From: Chlorella sorokiniana | Taxonomy: Eukaryota; Chlorophyta; Trebouxiophyceae; Chlorellales; Chlorellaceae | Reading direction: 5' to 3' | Length of the DNA: 64,000 nt | Assembly (NCBI GenBank): GCA_025917655.1 | Contig: CP084610.1 | Span: forward strand, 806,001 to 870,000 | Part shown: in pieces, positions 30,828 to 42,134 of the stretch | Numbering within the stretch: position 1 is the stretch's first letter | Layout of the letters: each line of letters begins with the position of its first letter | The notes under the pieces: generated by a model | What the model was told of the DNA's origin: nothing | What the model saw: only the letters and a program-made list of their open reading frames with translations | Database searches by the model: none | Program-made: the position numbers and the translations under genes

Positions 30828-33800
30828 ATGAGCTCAGTGGACGACATATGGGCGGCGCTGAAGGCAAAGCAAGCTCCCACTTCCAGGAGGGCGGGCGTCA
30901 CTCTATCCGGCCTTGCTGGACTACCGGGCATATCTACTCAAGTGCGTGTGTCGGACAAAAGCAGGGCCAGGCAGCAGTCGGCTCCCAAGCCAAGCTTCAT
31001 CGCGCAGCTAGAGCCGCAGCAACAGGCCCAGGCGCCTGAAAATGTGGAAGCATCGCTCACTGCTCTACTGGTGGGTTCAGGGCCCAGTTGCTTGCAAGTA
31101 TGCTGGGCAACACTCCACCAATGATGTCGGGGTTTGACCGGCGCCACCATGCCATCTTGCTTGAAACGTACAATGTAATCTGACCTTGCAATATGTATGC
31201 TTGTCTTACAGGCCACGCTGCAGCGTGACATCAATGGTCTGAGCGACCCTGACCGCGCTACGCGCAGACGGGCGGTAAGCAGTCCACCCCCGCCTCGTGT
31301 GCAGCTGCTCACTGGGATACTGGAGGCAGCTTGACCGCATTGTGCCGCATTTGCACGCTGCAGGTGGAGAAGCTGCAAGCAGCCTTGTTTGGCGGCGGAA
31401 GTATTGCAGCCGACGTATTGCAAGCGGCTGTAGCTGGCCGGCTCCTGGTGTTGGTTGTGCGGCTGCTGGCCGACCCTACTGAGAAATGCAGGGAGCTGGC
31501 GGCCGGTTTCCTGGCGGCTGCTCTCCAAAGCCTGCCCCAGCCTGCTGCGCTGTGGCCAGTAGTTGTTCCGGCACTTGCGGAGCGGGTGGGCACCCCACCT
31601 GTGCAAGAAGAGTCGGAGGAGGTCAGGCTGGCGCTGGCTGAGCTGGTGGCGGGGCCCCTGCTGGAGCGTGCTGGGCACCCAGCACCAGCGGGCCTGCTGC
31701 CAGCTCTGTGTGCCACCGTATGCTGCCAGCTGCAAGACACATTCGCAGAAGTGAAGAAGGTATTCCTGCATGATTCAAATCTCTCACGTAGGCACACCAC
31801 GAAGCCGCTGATGCATACTTTCATGCTGCCTTGCAGGCAGCCTGCGCTTCCGTCATCAGCTTGACACGCTTGGCAGGGCCTGACCAGCTGCCCCAGGCCC
31901 TGCAACAGCCGCTGGTGCTGGCTCTGGCTGTAAACCTAGGCCATCAGCATAGCCGTGTGCGGTTGGCCAGCCTGCAGGCCTTGGATGCCCTGGTTCAGCA
32001 CGGCACACCTCTGGCGCTGCTGCAGGAGCACGTGCTCCCAGCAGTTTTACCGCTTGCGCATGACCATGCGCCCGCCATTCGTGCCACGCTCTTCTCTGCG
32101 GCGGCGCAGTGGGCTGGCAGTGATGTGGCAGCTGAAGATGCAGCTGACGAGGGACGAGCGCTCAACCAATGCAGAGCCGCTCTTCCCTCGCTGCTGCCCT
32201 TGTTGCTATTGGGCCTCACAGATGAGGTGGAGGCCATTCGCAGCCGCACTTACGCCCAGCTGGAGAACATTGGCGCCCGCATGGCCTCTGCGGTGAGCTT
32301 TCAGCTGTGTGCCTGTGAAGCTACATGCATGGAGGCATGCAGCTGCTCACATGGATTGTCTTTAGCATTCCCACAGGCGGTCCCAGACGACCCTGCAGCC
32401 TGGCACCCAAGTCAAGTTCCTGGCTACTGCCATCCATTCTCCTCTTCGCGGCCCTCCGCAGCCACTCGCTCAGTGGTGCAATCCCAGTTATCCCGCCTGC
32501 TGCAGCATTCTTTGAAGGAGCTCAAGGAATGGACGGGTGCGCCTATGATTATGCTGTTGTGCTTTTGCTGCGTGCAGTCGCTGAGGCTTCAGCTGCCGAG
32601 CCGATGTTTTTGACCTGTTCCATGCAGCCATCCTGCGTGCGGAGGCGGCGCGAGTCCTCCGGGCGTCTCTCATCTTTGCCCAGGCAGAAGTGCTGCCCCA
32701 CCTGCCCGCCGTCATGCGAGGTGTGCATGGAGCCCTGGCGGACGACGACGCAAGTAAGCAGCAAGCGGGCGACACCGTAGGAACTTGCATGAATCGCTGC
32801 CATCATCGCAGGCTGGTTGAGCACCTTGTTGTTGCTTCCCCGTAGGTGTCGCAACCCATGCGGTGGGCTGCGCTCACGTGCTGGGCGTGAACCTGCCAGC
32901 CCGGCACTGGATGCCCCTTGCAGCTGAGCTCGTGGCTGAGGAGCAGCAGAGCATGGCATCACGAACAGCGGCCCTGGTGCTGCTGTCAGCGCTCCTGCAC
33001 GCAGCATCCCGGGCGCGGGCGGAGGCAGACGCAGCCAGCCTGGACCTGTGCGTCAGTACACTGGCCAGATCGACAGCGCTGGCGGCTGCAGCAGATGCGG
33101 GTGCAATGCGACGGCAGCTGCTGGCAGCCTGCTCCAACCTCATACAGTGGGCGGGCCCAGGCACGTCCCGGGTGGCTGCCCAGCTGTTCGGCGTGTTGCT
33201 TCATCTGTGGTCGATCGATCTTGAGACTTCCGAACCTGCATCCGCGGATCTCAAGCCACATGGCGCTGATGACAAGGGTGGTGACAGCACATCACTTCTG
33301 ACCCTGGGCCAGCTGGCGCGCGTGCTGGGCCAGCCTGCACCGGCGCAGCTGTGCCAGCTGTATGCGCCAGCGGTGCTGCAGGATGCAATCAAGGTGAGCC
33401 GAGGTTCTGCCTCGGGCGCTGCTTGTTGCAGTGTGTCGCGCCCTCATGCCCTGCCGTGCTCTTCCTCTGCAGCATCACGAGCAGTGGAGCCATGGCCACC
33501 CTGGGTGGCGCACCCTGTCCTCGCTCCTGCGCCTGTGCGATGACGTGAGCCTGCTGCAGCTGTGGTCCCAGGCAATGCCCGCCCTGGCGGCCCTGGCTTC
33601 CGCTCACAACCGCGACTCGATGCTGCGGCTGGAACTGTTCCAGCTGCTGCTGGTGCTGCTGGATGATGACAGCAAGGCAGCCGCCTGGCAGCAGCTCAGC
33701 GTGGGAGGCAACTAGTGCTTCAACTGCTCGAGCCTGGCCTGGTGTGGCATGCGGGCCGCGTGGCAGCGGCGATGCGCCTGACTGCGCTGTCGGCGCTGGC

Positions 33801-34475
33801 ATCGCTGCTGGCCCACAAACGCCTGCCGGCTGACCAGCTTGCAGACTTGGCATGCAGCAGGGGGTCCGAGGCAGCGGAGTCTGGCACTGCAAAGCTGGAG
33901 GGTCTGCTGGCTCGGGTGGCATCCTGCATGGATGAGGACCATGAGCCCGACACGCGCCAGCTGGCTTGCCACGTGATCGAGCTGCTGATGAGCTCCGGTG
34001 AGCGGATGGTGGGGAAGGTGCAGGATGGTATCGTGTGCAGCTGCGATGCGACTGCTTGCAACGCTCTCTCACTCTGCTTGTGCCTCCCTGGCATGCAGCT
34101 GGCATGCACATGCCTGTGCAGTGCCTGCTGCCGCTGCAGCCAGAGCTCCTCAAGCGGCTGGACGACAGCAGCAACCGTGTACGGATTGCGGCATGTGCTG
34201 CCCTGCTGTCGTGGCTGCACGCTGTGCTCGCTGCGCCAGGTGCCCTATGTGATGCCGATGCCAGCGGATTGGCAAACAGCCTGCTCATCCACCTTGACGA
34301 CCCAGACATCGAGGTTGCGACAGCAGTTGCACCGGTGCTGGAGCAACTTGCAATTGCTCGCCCGGGCGTCAGGCCAATGGCTGAAGCGGTGGCGGGGCAG
34401 CAGCGGCAGCATTCATTGCTTGCCGGCATCCTTGCTGCTTGCAATACATCCTCTGCTGCTGGCCAGCAGATGTAA
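30828..34475 (+). CDS. DNAAF5: Dynein axonemal assembly factor 5 (HEAT-repeat protein, HEATR2)
   Basis: An ATG at 30,828 opens MSSVDDIWAALKAKQ, followed by a helical HEAT-repeat protein. Family-diagnostic stretches near the end are EPGLVWHAGRVAAAMR (~33,730-33,778), PELLKRLDDSSNRVRIAA (~34,140-34,193) and LLIHLDDPDIEV (~34,282-34,318). They align closely with human HEATR2 (NLQWHAGRTAAAIR, PELLKRLDDVSNDVRMAA, LLVHLDDPE). The factor helps fold and preassemble axonemal dynein arms in the cytoplasm. Exons join with good GT/AG borders (for example at 31,276, 31,363, 31,759 and 31,836). Three places change frame by one base without a splice site: near 32,535 (GGG), 32,607 (T-run) and 33,712. Adding one base at each gives continuous HEAT-like sequence, so sequence error is more likely than a pseudogene. 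Confidence 0.85.
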
Positions 34476-34643
34476 GCCTTAACGGGTCATGATACAGGTG
34501 GCCGCGACCGGCAGCCGGTGCAAGCAAAAAGAGCACAGAAAGACTGTACAGAGGGCAATAGGCAATGAATGCTGTAAAGAATGGCATAACTGCTGAGGTG
34601 TTGATATAGATTCATCAATGAGATTGCTCAAAACTGTTGGCGT

Positions 34644-34648
34644 TGTAA
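34644..34648 (+). terminator. TGTAA polyadenylation-like signal of DNAAF5
   Basis: TGTAA about 170 nt after the stop, within the 216 bp convergent gap before the UVDE stop codon. Confidence 0.4.
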
Positions 34649-34691
34649 CGACGTGCGTCAAAGCGGGCTGGACGCTCGCGTGCTCTCGCTT

Positions 34692-37466
34692 TCAGAGCAG
34701 GCGCAAGGCCAACGCCTCATCCTCGTCAACCGGCACCTCAGCGGCGGTGGCAGGGATGCTGGGGAAGGGAATGTCGCCGCGGTAGGCTAGCAGGGCTTGC
34801 TCCTGCAAAACCGCAGAGAGAGGCGCGTGGTGAGCAAGCTTGCAGCGGGGCAACACACCCAGCCGCGCCGGGTGAGCATGCCTCCCATCCAGGGGGCCTG
34901 CCACCGCCCTGACCTTCGCCTTGGCCTCGATCATGACGTCCAACTCCGCCTCGTGGCCATGCAGGTTGATGGGCCCGCGCACGTAGTCGCTGTGCGCATG
35001 CGGCTTGCGCCCCTCCTGCGGAGGTGGGTCCAGCAGCAGCACGCATGCCTTGAGATGGCACCAAGGGACCGACATGAGGGGCGAGAAGTCGGCAGCTTCA
35101 GACAAGCGATGCGAGCAGAAGCTGTGCAGACTCCTCCTCCAGCCCAAGCAAGCCGCCCACCTGGCTCTCCGACCAGTGCACCACGGGGCGCACGCCTGCC
35201 GGCCACGTACGCATGGCCGCCTCCAACGCCTGCTTGTCGCTAAACGTGCCGGGGCAGAACTTGTGGTGGTGGAAGTCGTAGACGAGGGGGCAGCCGGTGA
35301 GGGAGTGCAGGTACAGCAGTTCCTCCACGCTGAAAGCGCTCGCCACGTCGTCGTTCTCCACTGCGCAAGCAGCGGCGGTGGCACAGCAGGAGGTGAAGCA
35401 GGAGCCGACTCAGTGCGGAGCCTTGATCATGCCTGTACTTTTACACCTTCGAACTGGACTGCGTGTGTGTCATGCAGCGTGCCGAGAGGCCACCAGGCGG
35501 GCGGTGTGGCGTCGTCGCACCTGTCATGCGCCGCTGGCAAGCGGGGCTCAGACGCCGGAAGTTGGCTGCCCAGCGATCCATGGTCTCCTGCTTGGAACCA
35601 TGTGTGCTATACACCCTGCATGGCGCAGGAACCCAGGCAGAGAACGGGGCTGTGCAGCTTGTCATCGCAGGTGACCATGGTCGCCGCTGAGCATGCGCGC
35701 GCCTGCGAGGCGGCTTCCCTCCCACGCCATCGCTGGACCCACCCACCCTCCGACATGTATGTTAATCTTGTTCCAGGGCGAGGGCTCGTACCCCAGCATG
35801 TCCATGATCTGCGTGAGCAGCACGGGCATCGGTGAGCGGCGCGGGTGGCAGCAGGGGGCGGCGCCTTAACGTGCCTGGTCGATGCAGCATTCGCAAGCCT
35901 GGCCGGACCGTTACCTGCGAGTGCGCCTCCAGCTCCTTGAGCGACTTCTGCGTCAGCTGCTCGTCCATCGAGGCCAGCTTGACGAAATGGCTGCAAGACA
36001 TGGAGGCAGCTGCTTGGGAAGGTTGGTCCATTTGGCTCACTTTCAAGCTGGCACAAACAGCAGGGACGCGGACCGCACACGTCAGTTCGTGCCGCCTCAC
36101 GCACCTGGGGTGGAAGGTGAGGCGTTGGCCATGCAGGCGGGCCAGGTCGCCGGCATGGCGCAGGGCGGCCCGAATTTCCTCGTACTGCGGCACATCCCGC
36201 ACCTCAAAGGTGCCCATCCAAGGGAACAGCACGCTGCTCATCCTGCGCAGTCACGACAGCCGGAAGACAATGAGGCACAGCAGACCTTTCCTGTCCGGAA
36301 CGTGCTCCCGCATGCATCAAAGGCAGGCAGGGCACAGGGCCCCCAGCAGGCCCCACCTGAAGAAGCGGATGCCATGCTCAGCATTCCCTGCACAACCAGA
36401 AAGTGGATGCAAAGCCTCGTCACAAGACTGCCCCACAGGATGCTGCTGGGGCGAATGCACGCCCGGCACGTCCCTCCGCTGCCCCGCGCGCGCGCGCCCC
36501 CACACACAAACACGTTCCTGCTCCCCCCCGCCCTGTGCCCGCACGCCCTTCGCCCCCTATCCTCAGAACACAACACAAAGTGATCGGGTCCCTTTCTCAC
36601 ATTGAATGAGCAGTGCCAGGTCCTTGCAGTTCTGCAGCGACAGCTCCCCCAGGAAGGGCAGGCCCTTGGCGTCCAGGGTGCGCTTGATGCAGTCCCTGCA
36701 GACGAGCGGCGGCGGTGTGTAACGGCATCAGAAGGGCGCATGCCAACGACGCAGCCGGTGACCCGACACGGCCATCTGCCCTCAGAACAAGAAAAGCAGC
36801 ACCGACCACTCGCCTGCTGGTGAAGATGGGCGGCTTGCATGCTCGCATCACGGTGTTGAGGCAAGCATATCCAAGGTTGGGCACAGGCAGCGGCGGCGGC
36901 TGGTAGCCTTGCGCACGCAGGCGCGCCACATACTCAGGGGTGGGCAGGTCTGGGGGGGGGGGGGAGGGTGGCCGGGTTGGAGGCAGGGGCCCAACGCGCA
37001 AGGCACACAAACAACAATACGAATGGCCTGCGCACGTGTGCCCGTGCAGTCGCGGTGGCGCGTGGTCACAAGCGGCGCCTCACCGTTGAGCGGGGAGGAT
37101 CCTGCTGCCGCCTGGCCCTGCGCCTCTTGGGCGCCTCTGCCGCCAACTCAACCTCAGTGGCTGTTGCATCATCGCCAACCAGCACAGCCTCTGATGGTTC
37201 TGGCCAGGCCGTTGCTTCAACCACTTCCGCCGGTGCTTCAGCACCGGCAGCTGCTGCTTTGGTGGAGGCCTGGCGCTTGTTGCGCTTACGCGCAGTAGTC
37301 TTGGCGGCAGTTTGCTTCTCTGCAACTGGGTGAGGGGTCGTTGCAGCAAGGGCCAGGCTGTTGCCCCGACGCTGTGCGGTGTTGCTGGCATTGCTTGGGT
37401 CGTCAGAGGCGCACAATCTCCTGTTGGCCTAGTGAGTGCGCTTGTCGCCCTGGTGATGCGGCCCAT
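34692..37466 (-). CDS. UV-damage endonuclease (UVDE family)
   Basis: A TIM-barrel, metal-dependent endonuclease that nicks 5' of UV photoproducts, an alternative to excision repair and photolyase. Family blocks in order: a basic Ala/Lys-rich N-terminal extension (KRRRARRQQ ~37,125-37,098); LGYACLNTVMR (~36,880-36,848); LGELSLQNCKDLALLI (~36,655-36,605); WNAEHGIRFFR (~36,390-36,362); MSSVLFPWMGTFEV (~36,241-36,200); GDLARLHGQRLTFHP (~36,150-36,107); FVKLASMDEQLTQKSLKELE (~35,990-35,930); DMLGYEPSPWNKINIHVGG (~35,810-35,755); METMDRW-like KQETMDRWAANFRRLS; VENDDVASAFSVEELLYLHS (~35,361-35,300); LVYDFHHHKFCPG (~35,285-35,250); and PINLHGHEAELDVMIEAKAK. The last exon ends EDEALALRLL. The start is uncertain: 37,466 (MGRITRATS) or further up at 37,574. 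The frame joining the first exon to the basic region was not resolved. A 13-G run sits in an intron at 36,952-36,964. Confidence 0.85.
36952..36964 (+). repeat. 13-G homopolymer in a UVDE intron
   Basis: Uninterrupted G13, the longest G-run in the window, in the intron between the basic N-terminal exon and the LGYACLN exon. Confidence 0.9.
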
Positions 37467-38674
37467 AGCAGCTGGCGGTGTCCTTGAAGCCTTTGAAGAA
37501 GGGTGGGCGACCACGGCTGCAAACCTTCTGCAGCAATACACATACAGGTGAGCGGTCGTCGCTGCCATGTGCATGAACAGGAGCGCAGCAGGCGCACACA
37601 GGAGAGAAGCGAACCTGTTTTGACCCGTCTACAAGTTCAGGATCACGGGATCAGTGCAGAAGGCTCGCTTTGCCCCCGAGCAAACCGGGAGCGGCCCCTC
37701 CAAATTGTCACAGGGCCCAAACCCAGCCTGCTCACCTCAGACGCGACTTTTCGGCGGTTGAACGGTGATAAGACACAAGTGAGGCCACAACTGTTGGGCA
37801 GCGTGAAAGGCTTCTTGGCGATGGTGGAAGACCCAGTGAAGAGCGGGCCCAGGCCCTCCAGCAGCGTAAAAGGATCATGAAAGGATCGGTGAAAGAGTAG
37901 ACTTCCCAATTGGACTTGGGGACAGCTTGTCCAACTTCCAACCAGACGCCAAGGACAAGGCGCCGGCGCCGAAACATGACTCCTGGCAATCATGCTGAGC
38001 TGCTAGGTTGCAAGGGAAGATAGACACACCAGCCGTCCAATTGCATATTACTGATGATGTTTGAGAGACTCCAGGTGTCAAATCAACTTCGCCACCATTT
38101 GCGAGCGGAGAATTCACCACGTGTCGCTCCGGCAAAAGCTGCCTGATAGGCACTGGGCACCAGAAGGGCACGTGCCACTTTACCCCAGCCGTACCATGCC
38201 AGACGAGTCGCGCTGTTAAGCTTTCTGCCCTGGGTGCCTTGCAAGAAACGAAAGTTGCAGTTGGTACCTGAGTTGGTACAGTTCAGGTGGACTGCGACAG
38301 GGGGCGGTTAGGTGGGCGTGGCCTGCAGTGGACTGGGACCCCTGGGATGAACTACAGATCACTTGCAGCGAATCTGGTGCTGCACTGTAGTGTGATTGTT
38401 TTGCGAAACAGCCCGAAGGCGGCGAACTGCGTGAAGGGCTCCTTTGCATCCTGGTCCATCACGACCGCAGCTCCATTTAAAACTGCGCATCCGCATCCAA
38501 TTCGCCGCAAACAAATGGCGTGAAGCGGAACATGAAGCCTCGTGTTGAGGTCTCTCTTAAAAATCCCCGGAGTCGCCATGCAGCAGGTCAGCCTCCCCTT
38601 AAACCTCGGCATGACGGAAACGTCGCTTCATGCTAGCATTAAACGAGCAGTGCACGGCAAAGCAGGCGAGCACG
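37467..38674. promoter_or_regulatory. Divergent intergenic region UVDE (-) / RNR2 (+)
   Basis: About 1.2 kb between start codons of two divergently transcribed genes, one for repair and one for dNTP synthesis. Composition is less GC-rich than the genes and codon bias is absent. No open frame has a family motif. I looked for a canonical E2F site (TTTSGCGC) and found none; the nearest are TTTTCGGCGG at ~37,748 and AATTCGCCGC at ~38,499. Confidence 0.4.
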
Positions 38675-41271
38675 ATGACTAGCACACATGCAACTAGCGG
38701 GCATGCGCCCTGCCCGCCAGCCGCCCCCATCACTCCTCCAGTAGAGGAGCGGCAGCAGCAGCGAGGCGACTTGCCAGAGCCCAAGGCGCTGGCGGCGCAG
38801 TTTGATGAGAGCGTGCGTGTGGCCGACACCGAATCGCCACGGTCGCCTTTCACCGCCAGCAGCAACCGGCGTCAGCAGCGACCAGGTCAGGCAGAGGCAG
38901 TCCTGTCGGATAGCGACACCTGCAGCAGTGGTGGCTGCGGCGGGAGCGGCAGCGACCTGCCCGCCGCGGGGGCGATGAGGTGCAGCCTTCGGAATGGCGC
39001 CAATCCGGCCACGACCGCGATGAGCCCATCCTGCAGGCCAACAATGAGCGTTTTTGCTTGCTGCCAGTCAAGTAAGTGATTGGGTGCTCTGGCTGGCTGC
39101 TGGTGTGGGGTCCTGTGTGTTTGATCTCTGTGGCACCGGGCGGGAAACTGGCCAGTGGCCTTCCAGCCTGCTCACCGTGCGCATGAAACCTGCCAAGTAC
39201 TGTTAGCTGTATGGATGCACAATTGGTCAGCCCTGCCTGTTGATGCGTTGCCAAATCGTGGTATGGCAAGGCCTTGGTCTGAGCTTGAGTTTGAACCTGC
39301 CGCTGTCTTCTGTCCTGCTTGCAGGTACGATCGCTGCTTTGAGTACTACAAGCAGGCGCAGGCCAGCTACTGGACGGCAGAGGAGGTGGACCTGAGCCAG
39401 GACATGCGCGACTGGCGGCGGCTGACCGACGACGAGCGCCACTTCATCTCGTACGTCCTCGCCTTCTTCGCCGCCTCGGACGGCATCGTGCTGGAGAACC
39501 TGTCCACGCGCTTCATGCAGGGTGAGGGGCCGACGGGTGCCGAGGGCGGTCTGTGCACGCAGACGCCTCTGCCGCAAAGTGGGCTGGTCAAGGGTTGGGG
39601 ACGGGATGCCCGAGGATTAGACCCTGTATTTTACCTTGGAGATCTTTTGATTGCCGGACGTCCAACTGGCAAATTGAAGACCCTTTCTGCAATTATGAGG
39701 GCCCCTCCACCCAGTGCCTGCTGCATCTGCTGGCGTCTGCACACTTGCTACCTCCCACTGCTTGTGCCGCCCTGTCCGCCTCACCCGCCCACCTCTCCCC
39801 CGTCTCCTCTCTGCCCTCACCCCAGAGGTCCAGATCCCCGAGGCGCGCGCCTTCTACGCCTTCCAGTCTGCCATCGAGTCGGTGCACAGCGAGATGTACG
39901 GCCTGCTTCTGGAGCAGTACATTCGCGACCCCGAGCAGCGCGACAAGCTCTTCCACGCGGTGGACACCATCCCCTGCGTCCAGAAGAAGGCGGCCTGGGC
40001 CATGAAGTGGATCGACTCCAGCAGCTGCTTTGCGGAGCGGCTGGTGGCCTACGCGTGCGTGGAGGGCATCCACTTCTCCGGCTCCTTCTGCTCCATCTTC
40101 TGGCTGAAGAAGCGCCAGCTCATGCCAGGTGGGCGCAGCGAGGCAGTCCTGCAGCGCCAGGGCGCTGTGCCGCCTGGCGTGCAGCCACTGTGTGCCCTCA
40201 TCAGGCAGCCACCATCCGCATCGCGCACCGTTTGATGGCCACCCTTGCTGCCCACCCTGCAGGCCTGACTTTCAGCAACGAGATGATCAGCCGCGACGAG
40301 GGCCTGCACACCGACTTTGCCTGCCACCTGTATGAGCTGCTGCAGTGCAGGTGGGCCCCGCAGCAGCCGCCCGACCGCAACTCTTTCCAGCCGCATTGGC
40401 TCAGCGCAAGCTGCTGCACAAGCTCTGCAATCTGCCGTGCACGGCTGCGCGAGGATGAACACCTCATCTTCAATTGCTGTTCAATCCGACCCAACCATGG
40501 CGGATACCGAGTGACTCTTCTCCACCTGAGCGCGCCGCGGTACCTGCACTCCGCCTGCATGCCAGCGGGGGCGGGGAAGATACACCTTGAATATCTGTCA
40601 ATCCTCCGAATGGGGCCTTGCGCCCCTTGGGGAGACATTCAAAACCCTCTAAGAAGTCCTGAGCCCCTTGCTGCGCGCCGCCTGCACACCAGCGACACCC
40701 TCCATGCCTATGCCTCCATTTTTGTTGCCCTCCGGCCGACACAGCCCCTGCGCCCGATTCCCCAGCAGGCTTCCCGCTGAGACAGTGTACCAGATTGTGG
40801 GCGAGGCGGTGGCCCTGGAGCGCGAGTTTTGCTGCGAGGCGCTGAGCGTGGCGCTGGTGGGCATGAATGCGGAGCTGATGGCCCAGTACATCGAGTTTGT
40901 GGCCGACCGCCTGCTGGTGGCGCTGGGCTACCCCAAGTTGTACAACACCCCCAACCCCTTCGACTGGATGGAGATGATCTCGCTGCAGTGAGTGGCGCGG
41001 CGGGCAGCGCCGCCAGCGGGTGCTGGCCCGCTGTGCTCTGTGGCCTGGCAGGGTTGCTGCAGCATGCCGTGGCCGTGCCAGCCTGTTGCATGCTGGGCCC
41101 ATCACGCCCGGCATGCCAATGTATCGTCGTACTGCGCCGCCCTTGCAGGGGCAAGACCAACTTCTTTGAGCGGCGGGTGGGCGAGTACCAGCGCGCGGGG
41201 TGATGCAGAGCGTGAACAAGCAGGGCGGGCGCAAGTACGAGCACGTCTTCTCCCTCACAGAAGACTTCTGA
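38675..41271 (+). CDS. Ribonucleoside-diphosphate reductase small subunit (class Ia R2)
   Basis: Provides the tyrosyl radical for dNTP synthesis. Blocks: [17 protein letters not shown] (~39,016-39,068), [16 protein letters not shown] (39,327-39,373), [20 protein letters not shown] with VLENL (~39,430-39,500), [20 protein letters not shown] (~39,840-39,900; last Tyr is the radical site by comparison with human R2), [37 protein letters not shown] (~40,058-40,115), [20 protein letters not shown] (~40,266-40,325), [15 protein letters not shown] and [12 protein letters not shown] (~40,953-40,990). The last exon gives [17 protein letters not shown], then a TGA at 41,201 in the written sequence. One extra G in the run 41,197-41,200 restores [19 protein letters not shown] ending EDF, the conserved tail that docks on the large subunit. 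The start at 38,675 is preferred; an in-frame ATG at 38,630 exists. Confidence 0.92.
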
Positions 41272-42134
41272 GGGCTTTGCTGTGCTCCCTTCCCCTTATG
41301 AGCGTCCATCCCTTGCGGGCCGCCCTCTGCCAGCCAGCCCTGTGCAGGCATGCCATGGAAACCGCTGCTGTGCCGCCAGCTTGACTGCCCAAGGCGGGGG
41401 CCCTCATATGTTCTCGTGGCTCTCCCACCCCCACTACACTGTCTTACCCCAGCTGGCGGTGTGCTGACTGCATGGCTGCAACTTCTTCCCTGCGACACGT
41501 TGGCGCCGCTCGCCGCGCTGCTGCCCCACAACACTGATGCCCTCCTCTCACCGCTCTTTAGTTGCGCTCTCCTCATGCCGTGATACTCCCTTACCTCCAC
41601 GCCGCGCCTTTCAGTGTGGCGCAGCATTTTCCGCTTTTCCCGTCAGTGAAATATAATCCTCATCAGCACTGAGGCGCGGCTGCTCTCCGTTTGTGCTGGC
41701 CGTTGCCACCCCCTTCTTCTGCTCACTCCCCTGCTCGCCCCTCCCCCACCTCAAATTCCAGCTCCATGCTCTCTGCAGCTCTGCTATCACAGCGTCTGTA
41801 ACCTATCCAGCTCTGAGCTGACATGAAGCGGAACGCTCGGCAGGTCAGGTGCCTGTACTCACCTGACTTTCCGGCTGTCCAGGCAGGGAGCTCCTGCGTG
41901 TGCTGTCTAGCATCTTTCATTCTATTGCTACAGTTTGCAGCCCGAGTGAAACCGCTGCGACAGGACTGCGTGTGCCTCTGAACCGATCTTTCAGCGAGTT
42001 TAAGTTTGCCTCACCGCCTGTCCGCCTACCCTCTATGACGACTCGTTTTGCATGCTAGGAGCACGGCAGGCTTGCCAGCAGGCCGCGATCGCCCTCGCCA
42101 CTCACACCGCCGGCAGCGGCGCTGGCCGCCCAGG
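41272..42134. other. RNR2 3' UTR and PMS promoter region
   Basis: No coding frame with motif or codon bias was seen. Pyrimidine-rich tracts occupy about 41,700-41,760. A TGTAA occurs near 41,797, about 525 nt past the RNR2 stop. Confidence 0.4.

Noticed and set aside
37640-38530. Open frames between UVDE and RNR2 as a hidden gene
   Set aside because: No codon bias, motif, splice pattern or consistent strand; treated as a divergent promoter region.
41197-41271. A genuine early stop truncating the RNR2 C-terminus
   Set aside because: The lost tail is present in the next frame and is highly conserved, and the same one-base loss recurs in other genes.
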